From the NCBI GenBank assembly GCA_028752905.1, contig JAQNBH010000014.1, positions 3,626,993-3,690,992 of the forward strand: a stretch of 64,000 bases of DNA. The letters run 5' to 3'. Positions 18,001 to 30,292 of the stretch are shown here, piece by piece. The number at the start of each line of letters is the position of its first letter. Position 1 is the stretch's first letter. A program made the translations under genes and the position numbers. A model generated the notes under the pieces. That model worked only from the letters and a program-made list of their open reading frames with translations, had not been told where the DNA came from and did not search any database. Origin of the DNA: Cladorhizidae sp. MBARI D1340-BT2 (Eukaryota > Porifera > Demospongiae > Poecilosclerida > Cladorhizidae).

Positions 18001-21000
18001 AATGATGGACAGCAGATATATATTGCCACCACAACTGCACCTCACCTAAGTTAATGATGGACAGCAGATATATATTGGCCACCACATCTGCACCTCACCT
18101 AAGTTAATGATGGACACCAGATATATATTGGCCACCCACAACTATACCTCACCTAAGTTAATGATGGACAGCAGATATATATTGCCACCACAACTGCACC
18201 TCACCTAAGTTAATGATGGACAGCAGATATATATTGGCCACCACATCTGCACCTCACCTAAGTTAATGATGGACAGCAGATATATATTGCCACCACAACT
18301 GCACCTCACCTAAGTTAATGATGGACAGCAGATATATATTGGCCACCACAACTGCACATCACCTAAGTTAATGATGGACAGCAGATATATATTGGCCACC
18401 CACAACTGCACCTCACCTAAGTTAATGATGGACAGCAGATATATATTGGCCACCACAACTGCACCTCACCTAAGTTAATGATGGACAGCAGATATATATT
18501 GGCCACCCACAACTGCACATCACCTAAGTTAATGATGGACAGCAGATATATATTGGCCACCACAACTACACCTCACCTAAGTTAATGATGGACAGCAGAT
18601 ATATATTGGCCACCACAACTATACCTCACCTAAGTTAATGATGACAGTAGATATATATTGGCCACCACAACTATACCTTACCTAAGTTAATGATGGACAG
18701 CAGAGATATATTGGCCACCCACAACTGCACCTCACCTAAGTTAATGATAGACAACATATATATTGGCCACCACAACTGCACCTCACCTAAGTTAATGATG
18801 GACAACAGATATATATTGGCCACCACAACTACACCTCACCTAAGTTAATGATGACAGCAGATATATATTGCTACCACAACTGCACCTCACCTAAGTTAAT
18901 GATGACAGCAGATATATATTGGCCACCACAACTGCACCTCACCTAAGTTAATGATGGACAGCAGATATATATTGGCTACCACAACTGCACCTCACCTAAG
19001 TTAATGATGGACAGCAGATATATATTGGCTACCACAACTGCACCTCACCTAAGTTAATGATGGACAGCAGATATATATTGGCTACCACAACTGTACCTCA
19101 CCTAAGTTAATGATGGACAGCAGATATAATATTGGCCACCCACAACTGCACCTCACCTAAGTTAATGATGGACAGCAGATATATATTGGCTACCACAACT
19201 GCACCTCACCTAAGTTAATGATGGACAGCAGATATATATTGGCCACCACAACTAACCTCACCTAAGTTAATGATGGACAGCAGATATATATTGGCTACCA
19301 CAACTGCACCTCATCTAAGTTAATGATGGACAGCAGATATATATTGGCCACCACAACTGCACCTCACCTAAGTTAATGATGGACAGCAGATATATATTGG
19401 CTACCACAACTGCACCTCACCTAAGTTAATGATGGACAGCAGATATATATTGCCACCACAACTGCACCTCACCTAAGTTAATGATGGACAGCAGATATAT
19501 ATTGGCTACCACAACTGCACCTCACCTAAGTTAATGATGGACAGCAGATATATATTGGCTACCACAACTGCACCTCACCTAAGTTAATGATGGACAGCAG
19601 ATATATATTGCCACCACAACTGCACCTCACCTAAGTTAATGATGACAGCAGATATATATTGCCACCACAACTGCACCTCACCTAAGTTAATGATGACAGC
19701 AGAATATATTGCCACCACAACTGCACCTCACCTAAGTTAATGATGGACAGCAGATATATATTGGCCACCACAACTATACCTCACCTAAGTTAATGATGAC
19801 AGTAGATATATATTGGCCACCACAACTATACCTTACCTAAGTTAATGATGGACAGCAGATATATATTGGCCACCCACAACTGCACCTCACCTAAGTTAAT
19901 GATAGACAACATATATATTGGCCACCACAACTGCACCTCACCTAAGTTAATGATGGACAATAGATATATATTGGCCACCACAACTACACCTCACCTAAGT
20001 TAATGATGACAGCAGATATATATTGCTACCACAACTGCACCTCACCTAAGTTAATGATGACAGCAGATATATATTGGCCACCACAACTGCACCTCACCTA
20101 AGTTAATGATGGACAGCAGATATATATTGGCTACCACAACTGCACCTCACCTAAGTTAATGATGGACAGCAGATATAATATTGGCCACCCACAACTGCAC
20201 CTCACCTAAGTTAATGATGGACAGCAGATATATATTGGCCACCACAACTGCACCTCACCTAAGTTAATGATGGACAGCAGATATATATTGGCTACCACAA
20301 CTGCACCTCACCTAAGTTAATGATGGACAGCAGATATATATTGGCCACCACAACTAACCTCACCTAAGTTAATGATGGACAGCAGATATATATTGGCTAC
20401 CACAACTGCACCTCACCTAAGTTAATGATGGACAGCAGATATATATTGGCTACCACAACTGCACCTCACCTAAGTTAATGATGGACAGCAGATATATATT
20501 GGCTACCACAACTGCACCTCACCTAAGTTAATGATGGACAGCAGATATATATTGCCACCACAACTGCACCTCACCTAAGTTAATGATGGACAGCAGATAT
20601 ATATTGGCCACCACAACTGCACCTCACCTAAGTTAATGATGGACAGCAGATATATATTGGCCACCCACAACTGCACATCACCTAAGTTAATGATGGACAG
20701 CAGATATATATTGGCCACCACAACTACACCTCACCTAAGTTAATGATGGACAGCAGATATATATTGGCCACCACAACTATACCTCACCTAAGTTAATGAT
20801 GACAGTAGATATATATTGGCCACCACAACTATACCTTACCTAAGTTAATGATGGACAGCAGATATATATTGGCCACCCACAACTGCACCTCACCTAAGTT
20901 AATGATAGACAACATATATATTGGCCACCACAACTGCACCTCACCTAAGTTAATGATGGACAACAGATATATATTGGCCACCACAACTACACCTCACCTA

Positions 21001-24000
21001 AGTTAATGATGACAGCAGATATATATTGCTACCACAACTGCACCTCACCTAAGTTAATGATGACAGCAGATATATATTGGCCACCACAACTGCACCTCAC
21101 CTAAGTTAATGATGGACAGCAGATATATATTGGCTACCACAACTGCACCTCACCTAAGTTAATGATGGACAGCAGATATATATTGGCTACCACAACTGCA
21201 CCTCACCTAAGTTAATGATGGACAGCAGATATATATTGGCTACCACAACTGCACCTCACCTAAGTTAATGATGGACAGCAGATATAATATTGGCCACCCA
21301 CAACTGCACCTCACCTAAGTTAATGATGGACAGCAGATATATATTGGCCACCACAACTGCACCTCACCTAAGTTAATGATGGACAGCAGATATATATTGG
21401 CTACCACAACTGCACCTCACCTAAGTTAATGATGGACAGCAGATATATATTGGCCACCACAACTAACCTCACCTAAGTTAATGATGGACAGCAGATATAT
21501 ATTGGCTACCACAACTGCACCTCATCTAAGTTAATGATGGACAGCAGATATATATTGGCCACCACAACTGCACCTCACCTAAGTTAATGATGGACAGCAG
21601 ATATATATTGGCTACCACAACTGCACCTCACCTAAGTTAATGATGGACAGCAGATATATATTGCCACCACAACTGCACCTCACCTAAGTTAATGATGGAC
21701 AGCAGATATATATTGGCTACCACAACTGCACCTCACCTAAGTTAATGATGGACAGCAGATATATATTGGCTACCACAACTGCACCTCACCTAAGTTAATG
21801 ATGGACAGCAGATATATATTGCCACCACAACTGCACCTCACCTAAGTTAATAATGACAGCAGATATATATTGGCCACCCACAACTACACCTCACCTAAGT
21901 TAATAATGACAGCAGATATATATTGCCACCACAACTGCACCTCACCTAAGTTAATGATGACAGCAGATATATATTGCCACCACAACTGCACCTCACCTAA
22001 GTTAATGATGACAGCAGATATATATTGCCACCACAACTGCACCTCACCTAAGTTAATGATGGACAGCAGATATATATTGGCCACCACAACTATACCTCAC
22101 CTAAGTTTATGATGACAGTAGATATATATTGGCCACCACAACTTTACCTTACCTAAGTTAATGATGGACAGCAGATATATATTGGCCACCCACAACTGCA
22201 CCTCACCTAAGTTAATGATAGACAACATATATATTGGCCACCACAACTGCACCTCACCTAAGTTAATGATGGACAACAGATATATATTGGCCACCACAAC
22301 TACACCTCACCTAAGTTAATGATGACAGCAGATATATATTGCTACCACAACTGCACCTCACCTAAGTTAATGATGACAGCAGATATATATTGGCCACCAC
22401 AACTGCACCTCACCTAAGTTAATGATGGACAGCAGATATATATTGGCTACCACAACTGCACCTCACCTAAGTTAATGATGGACAGCAGATATATATTGGC
22501 TACCACAACTGCACCTCACCTAAGTTAATGATGGACAGCAGATATATATTGGCTACCACAACTGCACCTCACCTAAGTTAATGATGGACAGCAGATATAA
22601 TATTGGCCACCCACAACTGCACCTCACCTAAGTTAATGATGGACAGCAGATATATATTGGCCACCACAACTGCACCTCACCTAAGTTAATGATGGACAGC
22701 AGATATATATTGGCTACCACAACTGCACCTCACCTAAGTTAATGATGGACAGCAGATATATATTGGCCACCACAACTAACCTCACCTAAGTTAATGATGG
22801 ACAGCAGATATATATTGGCTACCACAACTGCACCTCATCTAAGTTAATGATGGACAGCAGATATATATTGGCTACCACAACTGCACCTCACCTAAGTTAA
22901 TGATGGACAGCAGATATATATTGGCTACCACAACTGCACCTCACCTAAGTTAATGATGGACAGCAGATATATATTGCCACCACAACTGCACCTCACCTAA
23001 GTTAATGATGGACAGCAGATATATATTGGCTACCACAACTGCACCTCACCTAAGTTAATGATGGACAGCAGATATATATTGGCTACCACAACTGCACCTC
23101 ACCTAAGTTAATGATGGACAGCAGATATATATTGCCACCACAACTGCACCTCACCTAAGTTAATAATGACAGCAGATATATATTGGCCACCCACAACTAC
23201 ACCTCACCTAAGTTAATAATGACAGCAGATATATATTGCCACCACAACTGCACCTCACCTAAGTTAATGATGACAGCAGATATATATTGCCACCACAACT
23301 GCACCTCACCTAAGTTAATGATGACAGCAGATATATATTGCCACCACAACTGCACCTCACCTAAGTTAATGATGGACAGCAGATATATATTGCCACCACA
23401 ACTGCACCTCACCTAAGTTAATGATGGACAGCAGATATATATTGGCCACCACATCTGCACCTCACCTAAGTTAATGATGGACACCAGATATATATTGGCC
23501 ACCCACAACTATACCTCACCTAAGTTAATGATGGACAGCAGATATATATTGCCACCACAACTGCACCTCACCTAAGTTAATGATGGACAGCAGATATATA
23601 TTGGCCACCACATCTGCACCTCACCTAAGTTAATGATGACAGTAGATATATATTGGCTACCACAACTGCACCTCACCTAAGTTAATGATGGACAGCAGAT
23701 ATATATTGGCCACCCACAACTACACCTCACCTAAGTTAATTATGGACAGCAGATATATATTGGCCACCACAACTGCACCTCACCTAAGTTAATGATGGAC
23801 AGCAGATATATATTGGCCACCCACAACTGCACCTCACCTAAGTTAATGATGGACAGCAGATATATATTGGCCACCACAACTGCACCTCACCTAAGTTAAT
23901 GATGACAGCAGATATATATTGGCTACCCACAACTATACCTTACCTAAGTTAATGATGGACAGCAGATATATATTGGCCACCACAACTGCACCTCACCTAA

Positions 24001-25176
24001 GTTAATGATGGACAGCAGATATATATTGGCCACCCACAACTGCACCTCACCTAAGTTAATGATGGACAGCAGATATATATTGGCCACCACAACTGCACCT
24101 CACCTAAGTTAATGATGGACAGCAGATATATATTGGCCACCACAACACCTCACCTAAGTTAATGATGGACAGCAGATATATATTGGCCACCACAACTGCA
24201 CCTCACCTATGTAAGTTAATGATGGACAGCAGATATATATTGGCCACCACAACTATACCTCACCTAAGTTAATGATGACAGCAGATATATATTGGCTACC
24301 ACAACTGCACCTCACCTAAGTTAATGATGGACAGCAGATATATATTGGCCACCCACAACTACACCTCACCTAAGTTAATGATGGACAGCAGATATATATT
24401 GGCTACCACAACTGCACCTCACCTAAGTTAATGATGACAGCAGATATATATTGCCACCACAACTGCACCTCACCTAAGTTAATGATGGACAGCAGATATA
24501 TATTGGCCACCACAACTATACCTCACCTAAGTTAATGATGGACAGCAGATATATATTGGCCACCCACAACTGCACCTCACCTAAGTTAATGATGGACAGC
24601 AGATATATATTGGCCACCACAACTATGCCTTACCTAAGTTAATGATGGACAGCAGATATATATTGGCCACCCACAACTGCACCTCACCTAAGTTAATGAT
24701 GGACAGCAGATATATATTGGCCACCACAACTATACCTCACCTAAGTTAATGATGGACAGCAGATATATATTTGCCACCCACAACTGCACCTCACCTAAGT
24801 TAATGATGGACAGCAGATATATATTGGCCACCACATCTGCACCTCACCTAAGTTAATGATGACAGCAGATATATATTGGCCACCCACAACTGCACCTCAC
24901 CTAAGTTAATGATGGACAGCAGATATATATTGGCCACCACAACTGCACCTCACCTAAGTTAATGATGACAGCAGATATATATTGGCCACCCACAACTGCA
25001 CCTCACCTAAGTTAATGATGGACAGCAGATATATATTGGCCACCCACAACTGCACCTCACCTAAGTTAAAGATGGACAGCAGATATATATTGGCCACCCA
25101 CAACTACACCTCACCTAAGTTAATGATGGACAGCATATATATATTGGCCACCACAACTGAACCTTACCTAAGTTAA
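1..25176. repeat. 53-bp satellite array (about 480 monomers)
   Basis: A continuous head-to-tail array whose monomer is about 53 bp. It reads CACCTCACCTAAGTTAATGA, then a GGACAGCAG block, then ATATATATTGG, then a CCACC(C)ACAACTGCA block. Monomers vary between about 50 and 54 bp through recurrent indels: ATGATGGACAG or ATGACAG, TTGGCC or TTGCC, CCACCACAA or CCACCCACAA. Almost every monomer keeps TTAA in AAGTTAATGA. Short open frames on both strands are by-products of the repeat and have no coding signature. The array enters from beyond the left window edge and is interrupted at 25,173 by a TTAA transposon, after which monomers resume. The size and uniformity suit heterochromatic or centromere-like satellite, but nothing here shows centromere function. 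Confidence 0.98.
3357..6230. repeat. Tandem duplication of a ~1.49-kb satellite block
   Basis: Diagnostic monomer variants recur in the same order about 1,435-1,490 bp apart. The shortened GACAGCGATAT monomer is at 3,357 and 4,792. The CCTATGTAAG variant and the ATATTATTGG variant (about 3,943 and 5,433) recur the same way. GATGAACAAC is at 4,733 and 6,221. The two blocks are nearly identical, so this looks like a recent unequal exchange inside the array. Confidence 0.8.
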
Positions 25177-26082
25177 GGGGGTCCACTACCCAAAACATTT
25201 TTTTCCCTTTCCCCCCCAAAATATGATGATAGTACATGCAAGATGCTGCCTTCCAAATTGGAGAAGATTTGAATGCTCCATTCTGGACTTATATTAACTT
25301 GAGTACTCCCGATTTGAGAAGAAGACGCTTCACGTAATAGTGAGTTTCAATGGCCGTGGAGACCGACAAGGGAAGCAAACCAGTGATTCTGTTCATCCCC
25401 CTAGAAGCAGCCTATATAGGACAGACCAAACTTCCCCTACCTATTCTTGATTTTTCTAGTATGTAACTTTTTTTTAATTTTTTTATGATATGGCCATTGA
25501 AATATTATACTAGTCCTTAAAATGCCTGTCCCAAAAAAGTTGCTTTTTTGGGCCAAGGACAGTTCTCCCTGCTTTATATTTGGAGTAATCAGACAAAATT
25601 ATATAGATTCTGTTTCCTCTCAATGAGAGCTACAAGATGACATTCTCTGTTTTTAATTTTAAGTAAGTATGATGTCAACAGGTACAAACAGGTACAAAAA
25701 AAACAATGAAAATGCTACCAAGAAATTGCAATAGTTTGCAATAGTTTACAAAAAAAACAATGAAAATGCTACCAAGAAATTGCAATAGTTTTTAAAATCC
25801 ATGATCACACTATTTAAAAAAAAATGTTATATTGTGTTTCATACTTTGTAATTTCCCCTGTGGTAAGTTGTGAAATCCCAAAGTAAACTAGTCTCCAAGT
25901 ATGACCGTCCTCGTGAAATCTTAAATGTTCACTAAGTCCGGATCAGTTGTAGCTGGGTAGTTGGCACAGCACCAGAAGGTAGGTCTGTGTATAGGTACAC
26001 ATCACACAAGATTTTTAAAAAAAATTCTGAAGCAGAGAGAATTTTTTTTTTTTTTTTTTGTTTTTTTGGGTAGTGGACCCCC
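25177..26082. mobile_element. TTAA-flanked non-autonomous transposon, family A copy 1
   Basis: A 906-bp element bounded by terminal inverted repeats GGGGGTCCACTACCCAAAA (left) and the exact complement on the right, flanked on both sides by TTAA (25,173-25,176 and 26,083-26,086). Removing it and one TTAA restores a normal satellite monomer (AAG-TTAA-TGATGG), so the insertion is exactly defined. TTAA target duplication is the signature of the piggyBac superfamily. The interior has no transposase-like reading frame and contains a small internal tandem duplication (about 25,678-25,795). A second copy lies at 30,951-31,779. It is probably mobilised in trans by a piggyBac transposase. Confidence 0.9.
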
Positions 26083-26190
26083 TTAATGATGGACAGCAGA
26101 TATATATTGGCCACCACAACTACACCTTACCTAAGTTAATGATGGACAGGAGATATATATTGGCCACCACACAACTGCACGTCACCTTAA
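26083..26190. repeat. Satellite remnant between two TTAA elements
   Basis: Two more 53-bp satellite monomers, slightly diverged (GGACAGGAG, ACACAACTG), lie between family A copy 1 and the family B element. They show that the array originally continued through this point. Confidence 0.9.
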
Positions 26191-26864
26191 GGGGGGAATA
26201 ATGTTTAAAAAAATACACCTCGACAATACCAATCATATCTTCCACCCACTACCCTCTATCAACCCACTACCCTCTATCAACATAATTTTTGTACCAAAAT
26301 GTAGCTTTAAGCTATTTAATGATGTATTTAACTTTTGTTATATATATTTTTATGCCAAAGTGTCAGCCAGGAAATCCAGTCCACAAATTAAAAACCATTA
26401 ATAATGCTAAGTGGCTGCTATATAGGTGGTTTATTGGTAAGAGTACATGTAGTAGTTTCACCTAAACTATTTGAATAAGTATGATAATGCACCACAGGAG
26501 AGGGGGGGGGGGGAATCCCATACAAACCACATGCAGATATGCTGGTCTATACCCAACACATTCTCATAACAGTGAAAATAAAATAATTTAGGTTAAGGAG
26601 CACACAATAAGCATTCTGGTGATATATAAATTATGGATTTTGGGTGGGAGAAATATGTGGAATTCTAATCTAATGCGACGCAATTCTTCTTCACACTTGC
26701 TGGGTTTCTAATGAAAATAGTGAGTGCAAAAGCTGTCGTAACTGCATCATAGAATCTTCAAAATGTTCTGAAACTTGGAATATGACTTCTATATGAGCAG
26801 AGACACCATATAAAATAGTTGTTAAAAAAAAAGTGAAAGTTAGCATTTTGACATTTTCCCCCCC
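26191..26864. mobile_element. TTAA-flanked non-autonomous transposon, family B
   Basis: A 674-bp element between TTAA at 26,187-26,190 and 26,865-26,868. Its ends match over about 20 bp as an inverted repeat: TTAAGGGGGGAATAATG on the left, and TTAAGGGGGGGAAAATG read from the right. The right flank GTTAATGACC continues the satellite monomer, so the empty site was CACC-TTAA-GTTAATGA, the last recognisable monomer of the array. There is no coding capacity. The left sub-terminal sequence (TTAAAAAAA, CACCTCGA, ATCAACATAATTTT) is shared with the element end at 31,784, which defines a family. TTAA duplication points to piggyBac-type mobilisation. Confidence 0.8.
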
Positions 26865-26878
26865 TTAAGTTAATGACC

Positions 26879-27127
26879 AAGGAAATTTGAAGTGTGTTTG
26901 CTTGAAATTGTTCTCTTCACATTTAATTTTCTTTCAAGTTTTACTATTTCAACATTATAATTATAATAGTCTCTCCCTCTCTGTCAAAGACCTGAGCCTT
27001 AAAAAAGACATGAGGTTCTCATGCAAGCGTGAATAGACTTATAAATAATGCAGGTGATACAATTATAGATAGATCTAACAAATTATGCACCAAAATTAAA
27101 TTATATCGCTTGTGCAACACAATGCAT
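26879..27127. other. Unique AT-rich sequence, no gene seen
   Basis: Non-repetitive AT-rich DNA between the end of the satellite and the next minisatellite. I see no exon, RNA gene or transposon end. Confidence 0.5.
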
Positions 27128-28352
27128 ACATGAGCCAGGTATACATTCATGAGCCAGGTATACATGAGCCAGGTTTCTAATGTATACATTGAGTCAGGTA
27201 TACATGAGCCAGGTTTCTAATGTATACATGAGCCAGGTTTCTAATGTATACATGAGCCGGGTATACATGAGCCAGGTTTCTAATGTATACATTGAGCCAG
27301 GTTTCTAATGTATACATGAGCCAGGTTTCTAATGTATACATGAGCCAGGTTTCTAATGTATACATGAGCCAGGTTCTAATGTATAGATGAGCCAGGTCTA
27401 ATGTATACATGAGCCAGGTTTCTAATGTATACATTGAGCCAGGTTTCTAATGTATACATGAGCCAGGTTTCTAATGTATACATGAGCCAGATATACATGA
27501 ACCAGGTATACATTGAGCCAGGTTTCTAATGTATACATAAGCCAGGTTTCTAATGTATACATGAGCCAGGTTTCTAATGTATACATGAGCCAGGTTCTAA
27601 TGTATAGATGAGCCAGGTTTCTAATGTATAGATGAGCCAGGTTCTAATGTATACATGAGCCAGGTTCTAATGCATAGATGAGCCAGGTTTCTAATGTATA
27701 CATGAGCCAGGTTTCTAATGTATAGATGAGCCAGGTTCTAATGCATAGATGAGCCAGGTTTCTAATGTATACATGAGCCAGGTTCTAATGCATAGATGAG
27801 CCAGGTTTCTAATGTATAGATGAGCCAAGTTCTAATGTATACATGATCCAGGTTTCTAATGTATAGATGAGCCAGGTTCTAATGCATAGATGAGCCAGGT
27901 GCTAATGTATAGATGAGCCAGGTTCTAATGTATAGATGAGCCAGGTTTCTAATGTATAGATGAGCCAAGTTCTAATGTATACATGAGCCAAGTTCTAATG
28001 TATACATGAGCCAGGTTTCTAATGTATAGATGAGCCAGGTTCTAATGCATAGATGAGCCAGGTTCTAATGTATAGATGAGCCAGGTTCTAATGTATAGAT
28101 GAGCCAGGTTCTAATGTATAGATGAGCCAGGTTCTAATGTATAGATGAGCCAGGTTCTAATGTATAGATGAGCCAGGTTCTAATGTATAGATGAGCCAGG
28201 TTCTAATGTATAGATGAGCCCAGTTCTAATATAATTATAGATGAGCCAGGTTTCTAAAGTATAAATGAGCCAGGTTCTAATGTATAGATGAGCTATGTTC
28301 TAATGTATGGATGAGCCAGGTTCTAATGCATAGATGAGCCAGGTTTCTAAAG
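27128..28352. repeat. 23/24-bp minisatellite
   Basis: About 50 tandem units of TACATGAGCCAGGTTTCTAA plus TGTA, shifting from the 24-bp TATACATGAGCC form at the left to the 23-bp TATAGATGAGCC form at the right. The gradient suggests outward amplification of one variant. An 85-residue open frame on the - strand here is only a translation of the repeat. Confidence 0.95.
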
Positions 28353-28658
28353 TGTTGGCAATTCTTGTTCAATAAGGAATTCAACTTTACTTACAAATTG
28401 CACACTGTATGAAAATACAACACAATGATAAAAATACAACGAGTAACAATCAATATGACATGAATAGGAACGTACCGAGTTTGCTACATCTTATGAATCA
28501 AGAACAGAAGGAAGATTGAGAGAGATACAGAACTAGCCATCAACTGTCTATCTAGAATGTTCACAACGTGGCATATCCATGCGCATGTACACACGGATGA
28601 CGATGACGATAATGAACGACGTAATAGACAGACACACGCAACTAACAAATACCCCACA
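28353..28658 (-). mobile_element. Solo LTR (306 bp) with TAAAG target duplication
   Basis: A 306-bp unique block starts TGTTGGCAATTC, ends ACCCCACA, and is flanked by the direct repeat TAAAG (28,348-28,352 and 28,659-28,663). TG...CA ends with a 5-bp duplication are the hallmark of an LTR retrotransposon long terminal repeat. No internal gag-pol sequence is present, so this is a solo LTR left by LTR-LTR recombination. It splits the 23/24-bp minisatellite. Orientation is tentative: read on the - strand it begins TGTGGGGTATT and ends TTGCCAACA, after a TTGAATTCC stretch typical of LTR 3' ends. Confidence 0.75.
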
Positions 28659-28750
28659 TAAAGTATACATGAGCCAGGTTCTAATGTATAGATGAGCCAA
28701 GTTCTAATGTATGGATGAGCTAGGTTCTAATGCATAGATCAGCCAGGATG
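28659..28750. repeat. 23-bp minisatellite, continued after the solo LTR
   Basis: About four further diverged units (AGATGAGCCAAGTTCTAATG and variants) of the same array that ends at 28,352. Confidence 0.9.
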
Positions 28751-28844
28751 TCATTACCACACACTTTTTCTTGTTGGGTTTATTTTTTGGTGCTCCCTTT
28801 CTTCCTCCTTTGTTGATGGTTTGTCATTTTCTCTATAAATGTAG

Positions 28845-28973
28845 CGTGTTCTTCAGACTCCTATGGGCCGGGCTGCACTCTCACGTGTCACTGCTTTGGT
28901 CAGTCCATATGTGATGAGAAAACTGGCAAATGCTACTGCCCCCCAGGCTATTATGATTTTGGATGTTGGCAAA
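28845..28973 (+). CDS. EGF-like membrane protein, laminin-type EGF exon
   Basis: A 129-bp internal exon between a 3' splice site (TATAAATGTAG) and a 5' splice site (AAA|GTAAGTA). It begins two bases into a codon and ends one base into the next, the phase 1-1 pattern typical of shuffled EGF modules. The translation has eight cysteines in an EGF order, including TCHCFGQSICDEKTGKCYC and PPGYY, with CxC spacing resembling laminin-type or MEGF10/tenascin EGF domains. Eight cysteines in one module fit adhesive or receptor ectodomains that fold in the secretory pathway. The frame continues exactly into the exon at 43,416 (A|AA makes Lys). Upstream exons, including any signal peptide, are not seen and may lie left of the window. 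The ligand is unknown. Confidence 0.85.
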
Positions 28974-29104
28974 GTAAGTACGTTTAGAAGGCAATTACTG
29001 TATTATTTTGTTATCAAATATTTTTTGTGAGCAGAGTTAATTGCAAAACTATACCAAATTTTTTTTTAGAGAATGCATAACTGGCAATAAAAAAATGGTA
29101 GATG

Positions 29105-29195
29105 CAGTTAGCTAGTACTGGATAATTCTAGCTGTAGCTAGTACTGGTTATTGCTAGCAGTAGCTAGTACTAGTTAATGCTAGCAGTAGCTAATC
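29105..29195. repeat. Short tandem repeat, ~32 bp x 3
   Basis: Three units of GCTAGCAGTAGCTAGTACT with GGTTATT-type spacers inside the 14.4-kb intron. Each unit is rich in overlapping GCTAGC/CTAG palindromes. Confidence 0.75.
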
Positions 29196-29404
29196 ATGAG
29201 TTTAAAGAATAACTGATACAGTAGTAAGTGGTTATCATGCAACAGGTTAGTGCACCTTTCTCTTCTCTGCTTGTCGTAAGCTTATACTGAAACAACAATA
29301 ATTTAGCATCATGTAATTCAGTCCCACATCCCAAACCACAGCATATTGTATTTTTTGTTAGTTCCTTAAAAGTAGTTTTAGTTATCTTCTGAGTGCATGT
29401 TTTT

Positions 29405-29905
29405 TGTATTTCAGTTGTTTTAACCCTTACTTGGCACATCTCAGTTATTTTAAAGCTTACTTGGCACATATCTGTTATTTTAACCTTTACTTGGCATGTT
29501 ATTTTAACCCTTACTTGTCACATATCTCAGTTATTTTAACCTTTACTTGGCACATATCTCAGTTATTTTAACCCTTACTTGGCATGTTATTTTAACCTTT
29601 ACTTGTCCCATCTGTTATTTTAACCCTTACCTGTCATATATGGCATATATCTGTTATTTTAACTTACTTGGCACATATCTCAGTTATTTTAACCCTTCGC
29701 ATTTTATTTTAACCCATACTTGTCACATCAGTTATTTAAACCCTTTACTTGGCATATATGTTATTTTAACCCTTACTTGCAATATCTCATAACCCTTTAT
29801 GGGAACATTATTGTTATTTTAAGCCTTACTTGGCACATATCTTGTTTAACCCTTACTTGCAACATATCTCATTGTTATTCTAGCCCTTGCTACAGGCACA
29901 CTCTC
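29405..29905. repeat. ~33-bp minisatellite
   Basis: About 15 units of TTATTTTAACCCTTACTTGG followed by CACATATCTCAG, with many length variants. Reading frames crossing it (for example 29,547-29,792) are repeat translations rich in His/Tyr/Cys and are not supported as genes. Confidence 0.9.
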
Positions 29906-30292
29906 TTCTTATTGAACCTTGAACCATGCGACCATTGAGCAGGAATAATTGTGTAGCTAAGTTTTAAGATGGATGGATAATAAATAATAGATGAAGGCAG
30001 CCACCATATAAGGGGGAAATGTTTAGCAGTATCTGGCAACCTCTCCTGGCCACCATTACACTGATTGCAGGTACTGAGGATGCCACTGCAGAGCTTACAT
30101 GAGTGGGAGTATAGGTTAGGGGGTTTTCTATCTCTTTACGCAATCTTCTATAACTAATTTTAACTACATTATTGAAGAAAAAAAGTATTTTTGCTACGGG
30201 AAGAATGTGACAAACGGTAAGGTGGTGTGTGGCACGCTGCAGAATATACTAGGTGCGAATGTACTAGGTCCTAATTTTGATTCTCTGCCGTA
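29906..30292. other. Intron sequence, nothing recognised
   Basis: Unique AT-rich sequence between the minisatellite and the Tc1 remnant. No splice-bounded exon or transposon end is convincing. Confidence 0.4.

Noticed and set aside
4193..25176. Many 60-94 residue open frames on both strands in the satellite
   Set aside because: They are translations of the 53-bp monomer, occur on both strands at the same places and follow repeat indels rather than codon constraint.
1..25176. CRISPR-like array of repeats
   Set aside because: No unique spacers; the whole monomer is repeated, and the sequence context is eukaryotic.
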